Source of the DNA: Modestobacter italicus
Lineage (GTDB): Bacteria; Actinomycetota; Actinomycetes; Mycobacteriales; Geodermatophilaceae
Direction of reading: 5' to 3'
NCBI RefSeq assembly: GCF_000306785.1
Contig: NC_017955.1
Coordinates: forward strand, 1,240,001-1,304,000
Length of the DNA stretch: 64,000 bases
Positions 52,151 through 60,674 of the stretch are shown here, piece by piece. The notes below the pieces were generated by a model. It was not told the DNA's origin. It saw only the letters and a program-made list of their open reading frames with translations, and ran no database searches. Every line of letters starts with the position of its first letter. Within the stretch, counting starts at the first letter, position 1. The translations under genes were made by a program, and so were the position numbers.

Positions 52151-52978
52151 ATGGTCGATCGAGGGGACTTCGCCGCACTGCTGCGCGCCTGGCGGGAGCG
52201 TCTGCAGCCGGCGGCGGTCGGCTTCCCCGCCGGCAACCGGCGCACCAGCGGCCTCCGCCGCGAGGAGGTCGCCCTGCTGGCCGGGGTGTCGGTCGACTAC
52301 CTCGTCCGGCTCGAGCAGGGGCGCGCGGAGCGGCCCTCGGCGCAGGTCGTCGCCTCGCTGGCCCGGGTGCTGCAGCTGTCGGACCTCGAACGCGACCAGC
52401 TGCACCTCGCCGCCGGCCTGCCCGCCCCGCTGCCCAGCGCCGTCCCGACGCACATCCCCGCCAGCGTGCAGCGGCTGCTGGCCCGGCTGCCGGACGTCGC
52501 GGTCGGCGTCTGGACCGCACACTGGACGCTGCTGACCGCCAACGCCGCGTGGGTGGCGTTGCTCGGGCCGATGCGCCCCGGCTTCAACCTGGTCCTCGCC
52601 CAGTTCGCCGGCACCGCACCGCAGGTCGTCTGGGACCCCGACGAGCACGAGAGGCACGAACGCGCGCTCGTGTCCGACCTGCGGACGGCGCTCATCCGCT
52701 ACCCCGACGACCCGTCGCTGCGGACGCTGCTGGCCGAGCTCCGGGCGTCCGACCGGTTCGCGCAGCTGTGGGCCGAGGGCACCGTCGTCGAGCACCGGTT
52801 CCAGTCGAAGACCTTCGTGCACCCGCTCGTCGGCGAGGTGACGCTGGACTGCGACGTCCTCACCGCTATCGGCACCGACCTGCGCATCGTCGCCTACACC
52901 GCGGAGCCCGGCACGGAGGACGCGTCCCGGTTCGACCTGATCCGGACGGTGGGGCTGGCCGAGGTCACCTCGACCTGA
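52151..52978 (+). CDS. XRE-family regulator with MmyB-type ligand domain
   Basis: 275 residues from ATG 52151. The HTH is near 10-75: LRAWRERLQPAAVGFPAGNRRTSGLRREEVALLAGVSVDYLVRLEQGR (in part), the MmyB-like arrangement where the first helix is followed by R-R-x-x-G-LRREE. The C-terminal domain (about 100-270, GVWTAHWTLLTANAAWVALLG) is the MLTR PAS-like ligand-binding domain. Such regulators control adjacent SDR genes and often respond to a substrate. Overlaps the convergent XRE gene by 85 bp. Confidence 0.92.
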   Translation: MVDRGDFAALLRAWRERLQPAAVGFPAGNRRTSGLRREEVALLAGVSVDYLVRLEQGRAERPSAQVVASLARVLQLSDLERDQLHLAAGLPAPLPSAVPTHIPASVQRLLARLPDVAVGVWTAHWTLLTANAAWVALLGPMRPGFNLVLAQFAGTAPQVVWDPDEHERHERALVSDLRTALIRYPDDPSLRTLLAELRASDRFAQLWAEGTVVEHRFQSKTFVHPLVGEVTLDCDVLTAIGTDLRIVAYTAEPGTEDASRFDLIRTVGLAEVTST

Positions 52979-53808
52979 CCGCCGGCGGCGGAGGCCGACA
53001 GCGACGAGAGCAGGGAGAGGGCCTCGGCCGACCGGGAGCCGGGTTCGGCCTGGTAGACGACCAACACCTGGTCCTCGGCGTCCGCGACGGTGAACTTGTC
53101 GTAGCGCAGCTCCAGGTCGCCGACCTGCGGGTGCCGCAGCCGGTAGGTGCCGCCGCCGGGGTGGCGGCGCACGTCGTGCCGCGCCCACAGCCGCCGGAAC
53201 AGCTCGCTGCGGACCGACAGCTCGCCGACCAGCTCGGTCAGCCGCGGGTCGTGGACGTCCGGGCCCGCGGCGCGACGGAGGACGGCGACCAGCTCGGCGG
53301 CCGTCGCCTCCTGCTCCGGCCCGACGTGGTGGGCGCCGGGGTCGAGCAGGACGGCGCGGAGCAGGTTGGTGCCCGGGGTGAACAGCGGGGACAGCGACAC
53401 GGCCAGCGGGTTGGCGGCGAGCACGTCGAGGTGGCGACCCTGCACGAAGGCGGGCGTCCGTTCCCACGCCCCCAGTAGCTGCGCGATGCTCGGGCGGAGC
53501 ACCTCGGTGCGGCGCTGCGTGCGCCGCCGCCGGGGCGCGGGGTCCGCGAGGTCGTGCAGGTGCGCCGTCGAGGCGGCGTCCAGGCCGAGCGCGCGGGCGA
53601 CCGCGTCGAGCACCTGCGCCGACGGGTGCCGGTCGCGGCCCTGCTCCAGCCGGGTGTAGTACTCGGAGCTGATGCCCGCCAGCATCGCCAGCTCGTCGCG
53701 GCGCAGTCCGGCGACCCGGCGGGAGCCGGTCGCCGTGATCCCGACGTCCTCAGGGCGCACCTGCTCGCGGCGGGCGCGCAGGTACTCACCGATCAGGTTC
53801 TCCGCCAC
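52894..53808 (-). CDS. XRE-family regulator with MmyB-type ligand domain, second copy
   Basis: 304 residues from GTG 53808. The HTH (about 8-78) reads VAENLIGEYLRARREQVRPE, then SRRVAGLRRDELAMLAGISSEYYTRLEQGRDRHPS (in part), close to the neighbour at 52151 but clearly diverged. The MLTR domain follows (VQGRHLDVLAANPLAVSLSP, then PGGGTYRLRHPQVGDLELRYD). The last 85 bp run antiparallel to the 3' end of the neighbour. It is divergent from the SDR at 53911 with an inverted repeat in the gap, so it probably regulates that gene. Confidence 0.92.
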   Translation of the reverse strand: MAENLIGEYLRARREQVRPEDVGITATGSRRVAGLRRDELAMLAGISSEYYTRLEQGRDRHPSAQVLDAVARALGLDAASTAHLHDLADPAPRRRRTQRRTEVLRPSIAQLLGAWERTPAFVQGRHLDVLAANPLAVSLSPLFTPGTNLLRAVLLDPGAHHVGPEQEATAAELVAVLRRAAGPDVHDPRLTELVGELSVRSELFRRLWARHDVRRHPGGGTYRLRHPQVGDLELRYDKFTVADAEDQVLVVYQAEPGSRSAEALSLLSSLSASAAGGQVEVTSASPTVRIRSNRDASSVPGSAV

Positions 53809-53846
53809 CGCTCGACCATAGGTCGGCGCGGCCCCGGACCGGGTGG

Positions 53847-53872
53847 CCCTGCCGGCACCCCTCTCGGCAGGG
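53847..53872. promoter_or_regulatory. candidate operator between XRE regulator and SDR gene
   Basis: CCCTGCCG (53847-53854) and its exact complement CGGCAGGG (53865-53872), 10-bp spacer, in the 102-bp divergent gap. Centre-to-centre geometry suits a dimeric HTH protein; the sister gap at 52049-52150 has no matching repeat. Confidence 0.5.
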
Positions 53873-53910
53873 ACCTGGCTCGGGTGCTGCGGCTCGCGGA
53901 GGGTCGGGGC

Positions 53911-54738
53911 ATGACACTGACCTGGCTCATCACGGGGGTGAGCAGCGGCTTCGGCCGGGAGCTCGCCGAGCAGCTCCTGGCCGGCGGCGACCGCGTCGCC
54001 GGCACCGTGCGGCGGCCCGACGCGGTCGCCGACCTCGTCGAGACGTACGGCGACGCCTTCTCCGTCCACCCCCTCGACCTCACCGAGACCGACCGGATCC
54101 GCGAGGTCGTCGACGCCGCGCAGGCCCGGTTCGGCCGGCTGGACGTGGTGGTCAGCAACGCCGGCTACGCGGTGTTCGGCGCGGCGGAGGAGCTGACCGA
54201 CGAGCAGGTGACCCACCAGCTCGACACCAACCTGCTCGGCTCGATCCAGCTGATCCGCGCCGCGCTGCCGCACCTGCGGTCTGCCGGTGGCGGCCGCGTC
54301 CTCCAGCTCTCGTCGTCGGCGGGGCAGGTGGCCTGGCCCGGCTCGTCGCTCTACAACGCCACCAAGTGGGGTGTCGAGGGCTTCTGCGAGGCGCTCGCCG
54401 CCGAGGTCGCACCGTTCGGCATCGGGGTCACCATCGTCGAGCCGGGCGGGGCGCGCACCGACTTCGGCCACGGCGGGCTGCGCTTCGCCGAGCCGCTGGA
54501 CGCCTACGACGGCTCACCCGCCGCGGCGGTGCGCGCCTTCCGCGACGGCGGACCTCCGGGGGTGGTCGGCGACCCGGCGCGGATGGCCGCAGCGATGATC
54601 GCCAGCGTCGACCAGAGCCCGGCGCCGCTCCGGCTGGTGCTGGGGAGCGACGCGTGGACCGCGGTGACCCAGGTGCTCGAGGCCCGGCTCGCGGCCGTGC
54701 GCCCGCAGCGGGACGTCGCCTTCTCCACCGACGCCTGA
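53911..54738 (+). CDS. SDR family oxidoreductase
   Basis: 275 residues from ATG 53911. Motifs: TWLITGVSSGFGRELAEQLL (TGxSSGFG, typical of the type found in retinol/17-beta-HSD-like short-chain dehydrogenases), DLTETDR, VVVSNAGYAVFG (NAG), LQLSSSAGQVAWPG (Ser) and YNATKWGVEGFCEAL (Tyr-x3-Lys), with EPGGARTDF. It acts on an unknown carbonyl or alcohol with NADP. It is the partner of the divergent XRE gene at 53808. Confidence 0.92.
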   Translation: MTLTWLITGVSSGFGRELAEQLLAGGDRVAGTVRRPDAVADLVETYGDAFSVHPLDLTETDRIREVVDAAQARFGRLDVVVSNAGYAVFGAAEELTDEQVTHQLDTNLLGSIQLIRAALPHLRSAGGGRVLQLSSSAGQVAWPGSSLYNATKWGVEGFCEALAAEVAPFGIGVTIVEPGGARTDFGHGGLRFAEPLDAYDGSPAAAVRAFRDGGPPGVVGDPARMAAAMIASVDQSPAPLRLVLGSDAWTAVTQVLEARLAAVRPQRDVAFSTDA

Positions 54739-54780
54739 GGTCGCCCTGTCCGGGCCCGGACGGGGTGGCAACCTGGAGCC

Positions 54781-55860
54781 GTGGTGTCGGTGGTGGTGAT
54801 CGGCGGGGGAGTGCTCGGGACGTCGGCCGCGGCGCAGCTGGCGGCACGTGGAGCTGGCGTCACGCTGGTCACCGACGGCCGGCTGGCGAGCGGTGCGTCC
54901 GGGCGGTCGCTGTCCTGGCTGAACTCCGCCGGCGCCCACCCGCCCGCCTACCACCGGCTGCGGGCGCTCGGGCTCGAGCGGTACCGGGCGCTTGCGGACG
55001 CCTCCGTGCGCTTCGACGGCGGGCTGCGCTGGGGCGACGGCGTGCGGGAGTCGTTCGAGCACCAGCGCACCACCGGCTACCCGGCCGAGTGGCTCCTGCC
55101 CGAGGACGTCGCCCGTCGGGTGCCCGGGGTCGCTCCGGCCGCCATCCCGGCCGAGGGCGCCCTGCTCAACCCCGGCGAGGGCTGGGTCGACCTGCCGTCG
55201 CTGGTCGACGAGCTGGTGCACGACCTGGTCGACGCCGGGGGAGAGCTGCGCACCGACGCCGGCCGCTGCGCGCCGGTCGTCTCCGGCGGCCGGGTGACCG
55301 GCGTCCGCACCGGCGACGGATCGGTGCACGGAGCCGATGCCGTCCTGCTCGCCACCGGCGCCGCCGTCCCCGCCGGCCTCGCCGAGCTCGGCGTCGACGT
55401 CCCGGACGGGACGACGAACGCGCTGCTGGTCCGCACGCCGCCGGTCGACCACCGGCTGCGCGCGGTTCTCAACACCCCGCGGGTCGCGGTCCGACCGGCG
55501 CCCGGCGGCGGCCTGGTGCTCGACGCCGGCTGGGCGGAGGAGGAGGTGGTCGCCCGCGACGACGGCACCTTCGAGGTCCGCGACTCGACGGTCGAGGGCC
55601 TGCTGCGGGAGGCGTCGGCAGTGCTCGCCGGCCACCCCGTGCTGAGCGCCGAGTCGTGCGGCGTGGGCCGGAAGCCCATCCCCGGCGACGGGTACCCGGT
55701 GCTCGGTGCCGTGCCCGGGGTCGACGGCCTGCACGTCGCCTTCACGCACAGCGGCGCCACCCTCGGTCTCATCGCCGGCGAGCTGCTCGCCGAGGAGATC
55801 GTCACCGGTGCCCCCAGCCCGCTGCTCGACGACTTCCGCCCCGACCGCTTCACCGCCTGA
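54781..55860 (+). CDS. DadA-like FAD-dependent D-amino acid/glycine oxidase family
   Basis: 359 residues from GTG 54781; GTG 54784 has better spacing from GGAG. The N-terminal FAD motif is VSVVVIGGGVLGTSAAAQLA, then GASGRSLSWLNSAGAHP, the DAO family segment. The C-terminal FAD contact is VGRKPIPGDGYPVLGAVPGVDGLHVAFTHSGATLG (in part), with the catalytic-site region SHSG replaced by THSG. It deaminates a D-amino acid, sarcosine-like or similar amine with O2 or a quinone; substrate not predictable. It follows the SDR on the same strand 42 bp later. Confidence 0.88.
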   Translation: MVSVVVIGGGVLGTSAAAQLAARGAGVTLVTDGRLASGASGRSLSWLNSAGAHPPAYHRLRALGLERYRALADASVRFDGGLRWGDGVRESFEHQRTTGYPAEWLLPEDVARRVPGVAPAAIPAEGALLNPGEGWVDLPSLVDELVHDLVDAGGELRTDAGRCAPVVSGGRVTGVRTGDGSVHGADAVLLATGAAVPAGLAELGVDVPDGTTNALLVRTPPVDHRLRAVLNTPRVAVRPAPGGGLVLDAGWAEEEVVARDDGTFEVRDSTVEGLLREASAVLAGHPVLSAESCGVGRKPIPGDGYPVLGAVPGVDGLHVAFTHSGATLGLIAGELLAEEIVTGAPSPLLDDFRPDRFTA

Positions 55861-55883
55861 CCACCGCGCCCCCTGCCCCCTGG

Positions 55884-55931
55884 CCGCCAAAGGCGCGTTT
55901 TCGGAGGCCGCCAAAGGCGCGCTTTGGGTGG
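55884..55931. repeat. repeat C, two tandem 24-bp copies
   Basis: Copies at 55884-55907 and 55908-55931 directly abut, both starting CCGCCAAAGGCGCG. Each matches the core of the repeat inside kdpA (45079-45102) at 20 of 24 positions. They lie 23 bp after the oxidase stop codon. Confidence 0.75.
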
Positions 55932-56028
55932 TCCGGCCCCGTTCTGGGTGCCCTGTCACGGGCGTCTGCGGACTTGTGGACAGGCGCCTGACCTGGGGAT
56001 TCAGGTCGTGAGGCGGTCATTTTTCCGC

Positions 56029-56050
56029 TAGACTTCGTACAGGTGTTCGA
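56029..56050 (+). promoter_or_regulatory. LexA/SOS box and -10 element of the DUF222-HNH gene
   Basis: TCGTACAGGTGTTCGA (56035-56050) differs from the actinobacterial SOS consensus TCGAAC-N4-GTTCGA at one position. A -10 hexamer TAGACT (56029-56034) abuts it. It ends 21 bp before the GTG. In Mycobacterium tuberculosis, SOS boxes precede 13E12-repeat genes, so the arrangement is known for the family. Confidence 0.78.
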
Positions 56051-56071
56051 AGACATGGCGGGAGGTGTCCG

Positions 56072-57277
56072 GTGGGCGAATTGCAGTCCGCGCTCGACGC
56101 CCTCGCTGCTGAGGACCTTTTCTCTCTGCCGCCGGGTGCGGTCCTGGCGCGCACGGCGGCGCTGCTGCAACTGGCCAATCGGGTCGCCGCGGAGCTGACC
56201 CGCACCGTCCGGCACGCTGACGCCACCGGCGCGGCTGAGCATGACGGCAAGAAGACCGCGCAGTCCTGGCTGCGCGGGCACGGCCATCTCACCCCCGGCG
56301 AAGCCGGCCGGATGGTGCGCTCAGGTCGGGCCTTGGAGCATCTGCCGGCCACCGCGGCGGCGTTTGCCGAGGGCACGGTGACCGCGTCTCAGGTGGCGGC
56401 GATCGCGCCGATCGCGGACGACGCGGCGCGGGCCGCCGCCGACGCGCAGGGCGTGGACCTGGGCGTCATCGACCAGGCGCTGGTCGTTGTCGCGCACAGT
56501 GAGTCCCACGCGCGGTTGCAGCAGGTGGTGCACCACTACCGGGAGGCCCTGGACCCCGACGGGGCCGAGCCCGACCCCACCGAGGGACGGCGGTTCACTG
56601 TCACTCGGCACGCTGATGGCAGCGGGACGGGTCGGTTCGACCTGGATGCGGTCGGGATCGAGAAGGTGCTGGCCGGGATCGAGTCGATCGTGCAGGCCTC
56701 CCGCCCCAAGGGCGATGACCGGACCCGGGCCCAGCAGCAGGCCGATGCCCTGGTGCAGCTGGTCGACAACCAGTTGGCCGCCGGGAACCTGCCGACGCTG
56801 CGGACCCAGAAGCCGCACGTGGTGCTCGGCCTGGACATGGACGACTTCGTCGACCCCGCCACCGGCCCCGGTGCGGCCCGCACCGGGTTCGGGTCGCAGA
56901 TCTCGGCCGCGCGGGCCCGCTGGCTGGCCTGCGACGGCAGCATCTCCCGCATCGTCATGACCCCCGACGGGGAGCTCCTCGACCTCGGCCGAGACCACCG
57001 CGTGGTCACTCCTGGTCTACGGAAGGCGGTGGAGCAGCGGGACCGGCACTGCGTGTTCGCCGGATGCGACGCCCCGACGCACTGGTGCGACGTCCACCAC
57101 CTCATCCACTGGATCAACGGCGGGGAGACCAGCCTGGACAACTCCGGGCTGCTCTGCGAACGCCACCACACCAAGGTCCACCACGGGTTCCGGATCGAAC
57201 GAGATCCCGGCGGGCGATGGCACACCTGGCGCCCCGACGGCACCGAGATCCTCATCGGACCACCGCTCCTCATCTGA
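56072..57277 (+). CDS. DUF222 / 13E12-repeat HNH endonuclease family protein
   Basis: 401 residues from GTG 56072; GGGAGG lies 8 bp before it. The DUF222 region (about 10-290) is helical and includes AQSWLRGHGHLTPGEAGRMV and VTASQVAAIAPIADDAARAA. The C-terminal HNH nuclease reads RDRHCVFAGCDAPTHWCDVHH, then WINGGETSLDNSGLLCERHH, with Cys-Cys zinc pairs and His-His active residues near 328-375. Many copies of this family sit in mycobacterial and nocardioform genomes; some are hot spots for recombination. The role is unknown. An SOS box in the promoter suggests DNA-damage induction. Confidence 0.92.
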   Translation: MGELQSALDALAAEDLFSLPPGAVLARTAALLQLANRVAAELTRTVRHADATGAAEHDGKKTAQSWLRGHGHLTPGEAGRMVRSGRALEHLPATAAAFAEGTVTASQVAAIAPIADDAARAAADAQGVDLGVIDQALVVVAHSESHARLQQVVHHYREALDPDGAEPDPTEGRRFTVTRHADGSGTGRFDLDAVGIEKVLAGIESIVQASRPKGDDRTRAQQQADALVQLVDNQLAAGNLPTLRTQKPHVVLGLDMDDFVDPATGPGAARTGFGSQISAARARWLACDGSISRIVMTPDGELLDLGRDHRVVTPGLRKAVEQRDRHCVFAGCDAPTHWCDVHHLIHWINGGETSLDNSGLLCERHHTKVHHGFRIERDPGGRWHTWRPDGTEILIGPPLLI

Positions 57278-57353
57278 TCGACCCGGCCGGATGGCCACGT
57301 AGGGCATACGCTCCGCCGGCTGGTGGTGCGCAACCCAACGTGAGGAGCTCGCT

Positions 57354-57647
57354 GTGTCCGAGTTGTCGGTGGTCGCGGTGCTCGTCGCCAAGGACGGTCA
57401 GGAGGACCTGGTGCGCCAGGCGCTCACCGCCCTGGTCGCCCCCACGCTGGCCGAGGAGGGCTGCCTCGGCTACGAGCTGTTCGAGTCCGCTGCCACGCCC
57501 GGCACCTTCGTCACGCAGGAGCGCTGGCGCGCGCAGGGCGACCTCGACGCCCACCTCCAGACCGAGCACGTGCAGGCGGCGCTGGGCGCCGCCGGGGACG
57601 CGCTCGCCGCGGCCCCCGCGATCCACCCGCTGATCCCGGTCTCCTGA
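57354..57647 (+). CDS. antibiotic biosynthesis monooxygenase (ABM) domain protein
   Basis: 97 residues from GTG 57354, with GAGGAGC 6 bp before it. ABM dimeric ferredoxin-like fold: LSVVAVLVAKDGQEDLVRQAL (4-24), EEGCLGYELFESA and FVTQERWRAQGDLDAHLQTEH. Resembles YgiN-type quinol monooxygenases and putative heme/quinone-acting enzymes. Standard size. Located alone between the HNH gene and kup. Confidence 0.9.
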   Translation: MSELSVVAVLVAKDGQEDLVRQALTALVAPTLAEEGCLGYELFESAATPGTFVTQERWRAQGDLDAHLQTEHVQAALGAAGDALAAAPAIHPLIPVS

Positions 57648-57746
57648 GGCCGGGTCGCCCGCCGGCTGACCCGCCGGGGTGATCCCGCGGAGCGCGGCAC
57701 AGCCGGTGGGACGACACTGGTTCGTCGTGCAACCAATGAGTGACTC

Positions 57747-59696
57747 GTGACCGAGTCCGTCGCCACCCCGGAGGCCGCGGAGGACGCGCAGCCCCCGCAC
57801 CGGTCGCGGTCGGCGCACGCCGGGCGGGGACTGGTCCTCGCCGCGCTCGGCATCGTGTTCGGCGACATCGGCACCAGCCCGCTCTACGCCCTGCAGACCG
57901 TCTTCTCCATCGACGACGGCGCCGTGCAGCCCACGCCGGGTGACGTCTACGGCGTCATCTCGCTGATGTTCTGGTCGATCACGCTGATCGTGTCGATCAA
58001 GTACGTCGGCGTCGTGATGCGCGCCGACAACGACGGCGAGGGCGGCGTCATGGCCCTGGCCGCGCTCGCCCGCCGGCTCTACGGCGACCGCGGTCGACCG
58101 ACGAAGTGGCTGCTGCTCATCGGCGTCGTGGGGGTCTCGCTGTTCTACGGCGACTCGGTCATCACCCCGGCCATCAGCGTGCTGTCGGCGGTCGAGGGGC
58201 TCGAGGTCGCGGCGCCGAGCCTGAGCCACGTCGTCCTGCCCATCGCGGCCGTCATCCTCACCCTGCTCTTCGCCGCCCAGCGGTTCGGCACCGGCCGGGT
58301 CGGCCGGCTGTTCGGGCCGGTCACCGCGCTGTGGCTCGCCGCCCTGGCGGTGGGCGGGCTGAGCGAGGTGCTCCCGCACCCGGAGGTGCTCAAGGGGCTC
58401 TCGCCGACCTACGCCCTGCTCTTCGTCATCGACCACCCGGGGATCGCGTTCGTCGCCTTCGGCGCCGTCGTCCTGGTGATCACCGGGGCCGAGGCGCTCT
58501 ACGCCGACATGGGGCACTTCGGCCGCCAGCCGATCCTCAAGGCCTGGTTCTTCCTCGTCTTCCCGGCTCTGGTGCTCAACTACCTGGGCCAGGCGGCGCT
58601 GATCCTGCACCACCCCGGTGCCGCCACCAACCCGTTCTTCCTGCTGTTCCCGCACTGGGCGCGCATCCCCATGGTCGTGCTCGCCACCGCGGCGACGGTG
58701 ATCGCCAGCCAGGCCGTCATCTCCGGTGCCTTCTCGCTGTCCCGGCAGGCGATGCAGCTCGGGCTGCTGCCGCCGCTGACGGTGCGGCAGACCTCGGAGG
58801 AGGAGAGCGGCCAGATCTACCTGCCCGGCGTCAACGCGATCCTGTTCGTCGGGGTGCTCGTGCTGATGCTCAGCTTCCGGTCCTCCGAGCGGCTCGCCAC
58901 CGCCTACGGCGTCTCGGTCACCGGCGCGCTGGTCGTCGACACGCTGCTGCTGCTCATCGTCGCCCGGGTGCTGTGGCACTGGCAGCCGTGGAAGCTCGCC
59001 CTCGCCGCGGTCGCGTTCGGCGGGGTGGAGCTGGTCTTCCTCGCCGGCAACCTGTCCAAGGTGCTGCACGGCGGGTGGCTGCCGCTGCTCATCGCCGTCC
59101 TGGTCTTCACCGTGATGACCACCTGGCGGCGCGGCCGGGAGATCGTCAGCGCGAACCGCCGCACCATGGAGGGGTCGCTCGCCGACTTCGTCGAGGAGGT
59201 CCGGCACCACGGCAAGCCCCGGGTTCGCGGCGTCGCGGTGTTCCCGCACCCCAGCAAGGAGACCGTGCCGCTCGCGCTGCGGGCCAACGCCCAGCACAAC
59301 CACGTGCTGCACGAGACGGTGGTCATCGTGTCGATGGGTGCGGCCAACGTGCCGCACGTGCCGCTGGAGGACAGGCTCGCCGTCGACGACCTCGGCTACG
59401 AGGACGACGGCATCCAGCACCTCTCGGTGACGCTGGGGTTCGCCGACCCGCCGGACCTGCCGGCGGCGCTCCGCCAGGCGCACGCCGCCGGGATGATCGA
59501 GCCGCCGAACGCCGACCTGGACGACGCCTCCTACTTCCTGTCCCGCGGGTCGATCCGCCGGACGCCGGCACCCGGCATGGCGCCCTGGCGCAAGGCGCTG
59601 TTCGTCGGGCTCGCGCACACCGCGGCCAACCCGGCCGCCTACTTCGGCCTGCCGCCGGACTCCACGGTGACGATGGGCAGCGACGTCGAGGTCTGA
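57747..59696 (+). CDS. kup: Kup-type K+ transporter
   Basis: 649 residues from GTG 57747. The Kup signature LAALGIVFGDIGTSPLYALQ (about 32-51) starts the membrane domain of 12 helices (to about 455); family segments GEGGVMALAAL and GAEALYADMGHFGR are present. The C-terminal cytoplasmic region ends with HTAANPAAYFGLPPDSTVTMG. It takes up K+ with H+, constitutively or at low pH. Length is standard (620-690). Third K+ system in the window. Followed by a hairpin. Confidence 0.96.
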   Translation: MTESVATPEAAEDAQPPHRSRSAHAGRGLVLAALGIVFGDIGTSPLYALQTVFSIDDGAVQPTPGDVYGVISLMFWSITLIVSIKYVGVVMRADNDGEGGVMALAALARRLYGDRGRPTKWLLLIGVVGVSLFYGDSVITPAISVLSAVEGLEVAAPSLSHVVLPIAAVILTLLFAAQRFGTGRVGRLFGPVTALWLAALAVGGLSEVLPHPEVLKGLSPTYALLFVIDHPGIAFVAFGAVVLVITGAEALYADMGHFGRQPILKAWFFLVFPALVLNYLGQAALILHHPGAATNPFFLLFPHWARIPMVVLATAATVIASQAVISGAFSLSRQAMQLGLLPPLTVRQTSEEESGQIYLPGVNAILFVGVLVLMLSFRSSERLATAYGVSVTGALVVDTLLLLIVARVLWHWQPWKLALAAVAFGGVELVFLAGNLSKVLHGGWLPLLIAVLVFTVMTTWRRGREIVSANRRTMEGSLADFVEEVRHHGKPRVRGVAVFPHPSKETVPLALRANAQHNHVLHETVVIVSMGAANVPHVPLEDRLAVDDLGYEDDGIQHLSVTLGFADPPDLPAALRQAHAAGMIEPPNADLDDASYFLSRGSIRRTPAPGMAPWRKALFVGLAHTAANPAAYFGLPPDSTVTMGSDVEV

Positions 59697-59699
59697 CCG

Positions 59700-59730
59700 C
59701 ACCCTCGTGGCACAAACTGCCACGAGGGTG
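59700..59730 (+). terminator. kup terminator hairpin
   Basis: CACCCTCGTGGCA (59700-59712), loop CAAAC, exact complement TGCCACGAGGGTG (59718-59730), 3 bp after the kup stop. Confidence 0.88.
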
Positions 59731-59777
59731 ACAGAGTCGGGCAGGCAGCCGCCGCACCGACCCTGGAGGAGAACCCG

Positions 59778-60629
59778 ATGACCACCCCGGTCCCCGAAGC
59801 GCCCGTCCCGCACGACCCGATCGCCCGCCGGTTCGAGGGCAAGGTCGCCTTCATCACCGGTGCCGCCCGCGGCCAGGGGCGGGCCGAGGCCGTCCGCCTG
59901 GCGGCGGAGGGGGCGGACATCATCGCCGTCGACATCGCCGCCCAGGTGCCGGAGACCCAGTACGCGGGCTCGACGCCGGAGGACCTCGCCGAGACCGTCC
60001 GCCTGGTCGAGGCGCTGGACCGCCGGATCGTCGCCTCGCAGACCGACATCCGCGACTACGACGCCCTCAAGACGGCGCTGGACGCCGGGGTGGCCGAGCT
60101 GGGCCGGCTGGACGTCGTCATCGCCAACGCCGGGACGACGACCGCTGCCCGGGCCTGGGAGATCGACGCGGCGCACTGGGCCGAGCAGATCGACACCAAC
60201 CTGAACGGGCCCTTCCACACCGCCAAGGCGGCCATCCCGATCATGATCGAGCAGGGCACCGGCGGCGCGATCGTGTTCACCAGCTCGGTCGCCGGGCTGC
60301 GCGGCCTGCCCTACCTGGCCGGCTACGTGGCCGCCAAGCACGGGGTCACCGGGCTGGCCAAGACGCTGGCCAACGAGCTGGCCGAGTACCGGATCCGGGT
60401 GAACACCGTGCACCCGCACGGCGTGCAGACCGGCCTGACCGTGCCGGAGCTGTTCCCGATGATCCAGGACGCCAGCCCGACGCTGAGCACGCTCTACATG
60501 GGCCAGCTCCCGGACCCGGTCAGCCAGGCCGACGACATCGCCGCCGCCGTGGCCTGGCTCGCCTCGAACGAGGCCCGGCACGTGACCGGCATCCAGCTGC
60601 CGGTGGACCTGGGCCGCACCAACCGCTGA
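59778..60629 (+). CDS. mycofactocin-coupled SDR oxidoreductase
   Basis: 283 residues from ATG 59778, preceded by GGAGGAGAACCCG. Motifs: GKVAFITGAARGQGRAEAVRLA (TGAARGQGR, the mycofactocin-coupled SDR variant), IIAVDIAAQVPE, DIRDYDAL, VIANAG, Ser in VFTSSVAGLRG, Tyr-x3-Lys in YVAAKHGVTG, and the extended C-terminus VNTVHPHGVQTGLT. Members of this subfamily keep NADH bound and hand electrons to mycofactocin. No mft genes lie in the window, so the cofactor must be made elsewhere, if at all. Substrate: an alcohol or carbonyl. Confidence 0.9.
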   Translation: MTTPVPEAPVPHDPIARRFEGKVAFITGAARGQGRAEAVRLAAEGADIIAVDIAAQVPETQYAGSTPEDLAETVRLVEALDRRIVASQTDIRDYDALKTALDAGVAELGRLDVVIANAGTTTAARAWEIDAAHWAEQIDTNLNGPFHTAKAAIPIMIEQGTGGAIVFTSSVAGLRGLPYLAGYVAAKHGVTGLAKTLANELAEYRIRVNTVHPHGVQTGLTVPELFPMIQDASPTLSTLYMGQLPDPVSQADDIAAAVAWLASNEARHVTGIQLPVDLGRTNR

Positions 60630-60636
60630 GCCGGGT

Positions 60637-60664
60637 GCGCGGCCGACCCCCGGGTCGGCCGCGC
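60637..60664. terminator. bidirectional terminator hairpin
   Basis: GCGCGGCCGACCC (60637-60649) and its exact complement (60652-60664) with a 2-nt gap, between the convergent SDR and small membrane-protein genes. Confidence 0.88.
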
Positions 60665-60674
60665 GATCCCCTCG

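Noticed and set aside
57270..60581. A 1103-codon minus-strand open frame
   Set aside because: It lies antisense to the ABM protein, kup and the mycofactocin-type SDR, whose motifs are intact.
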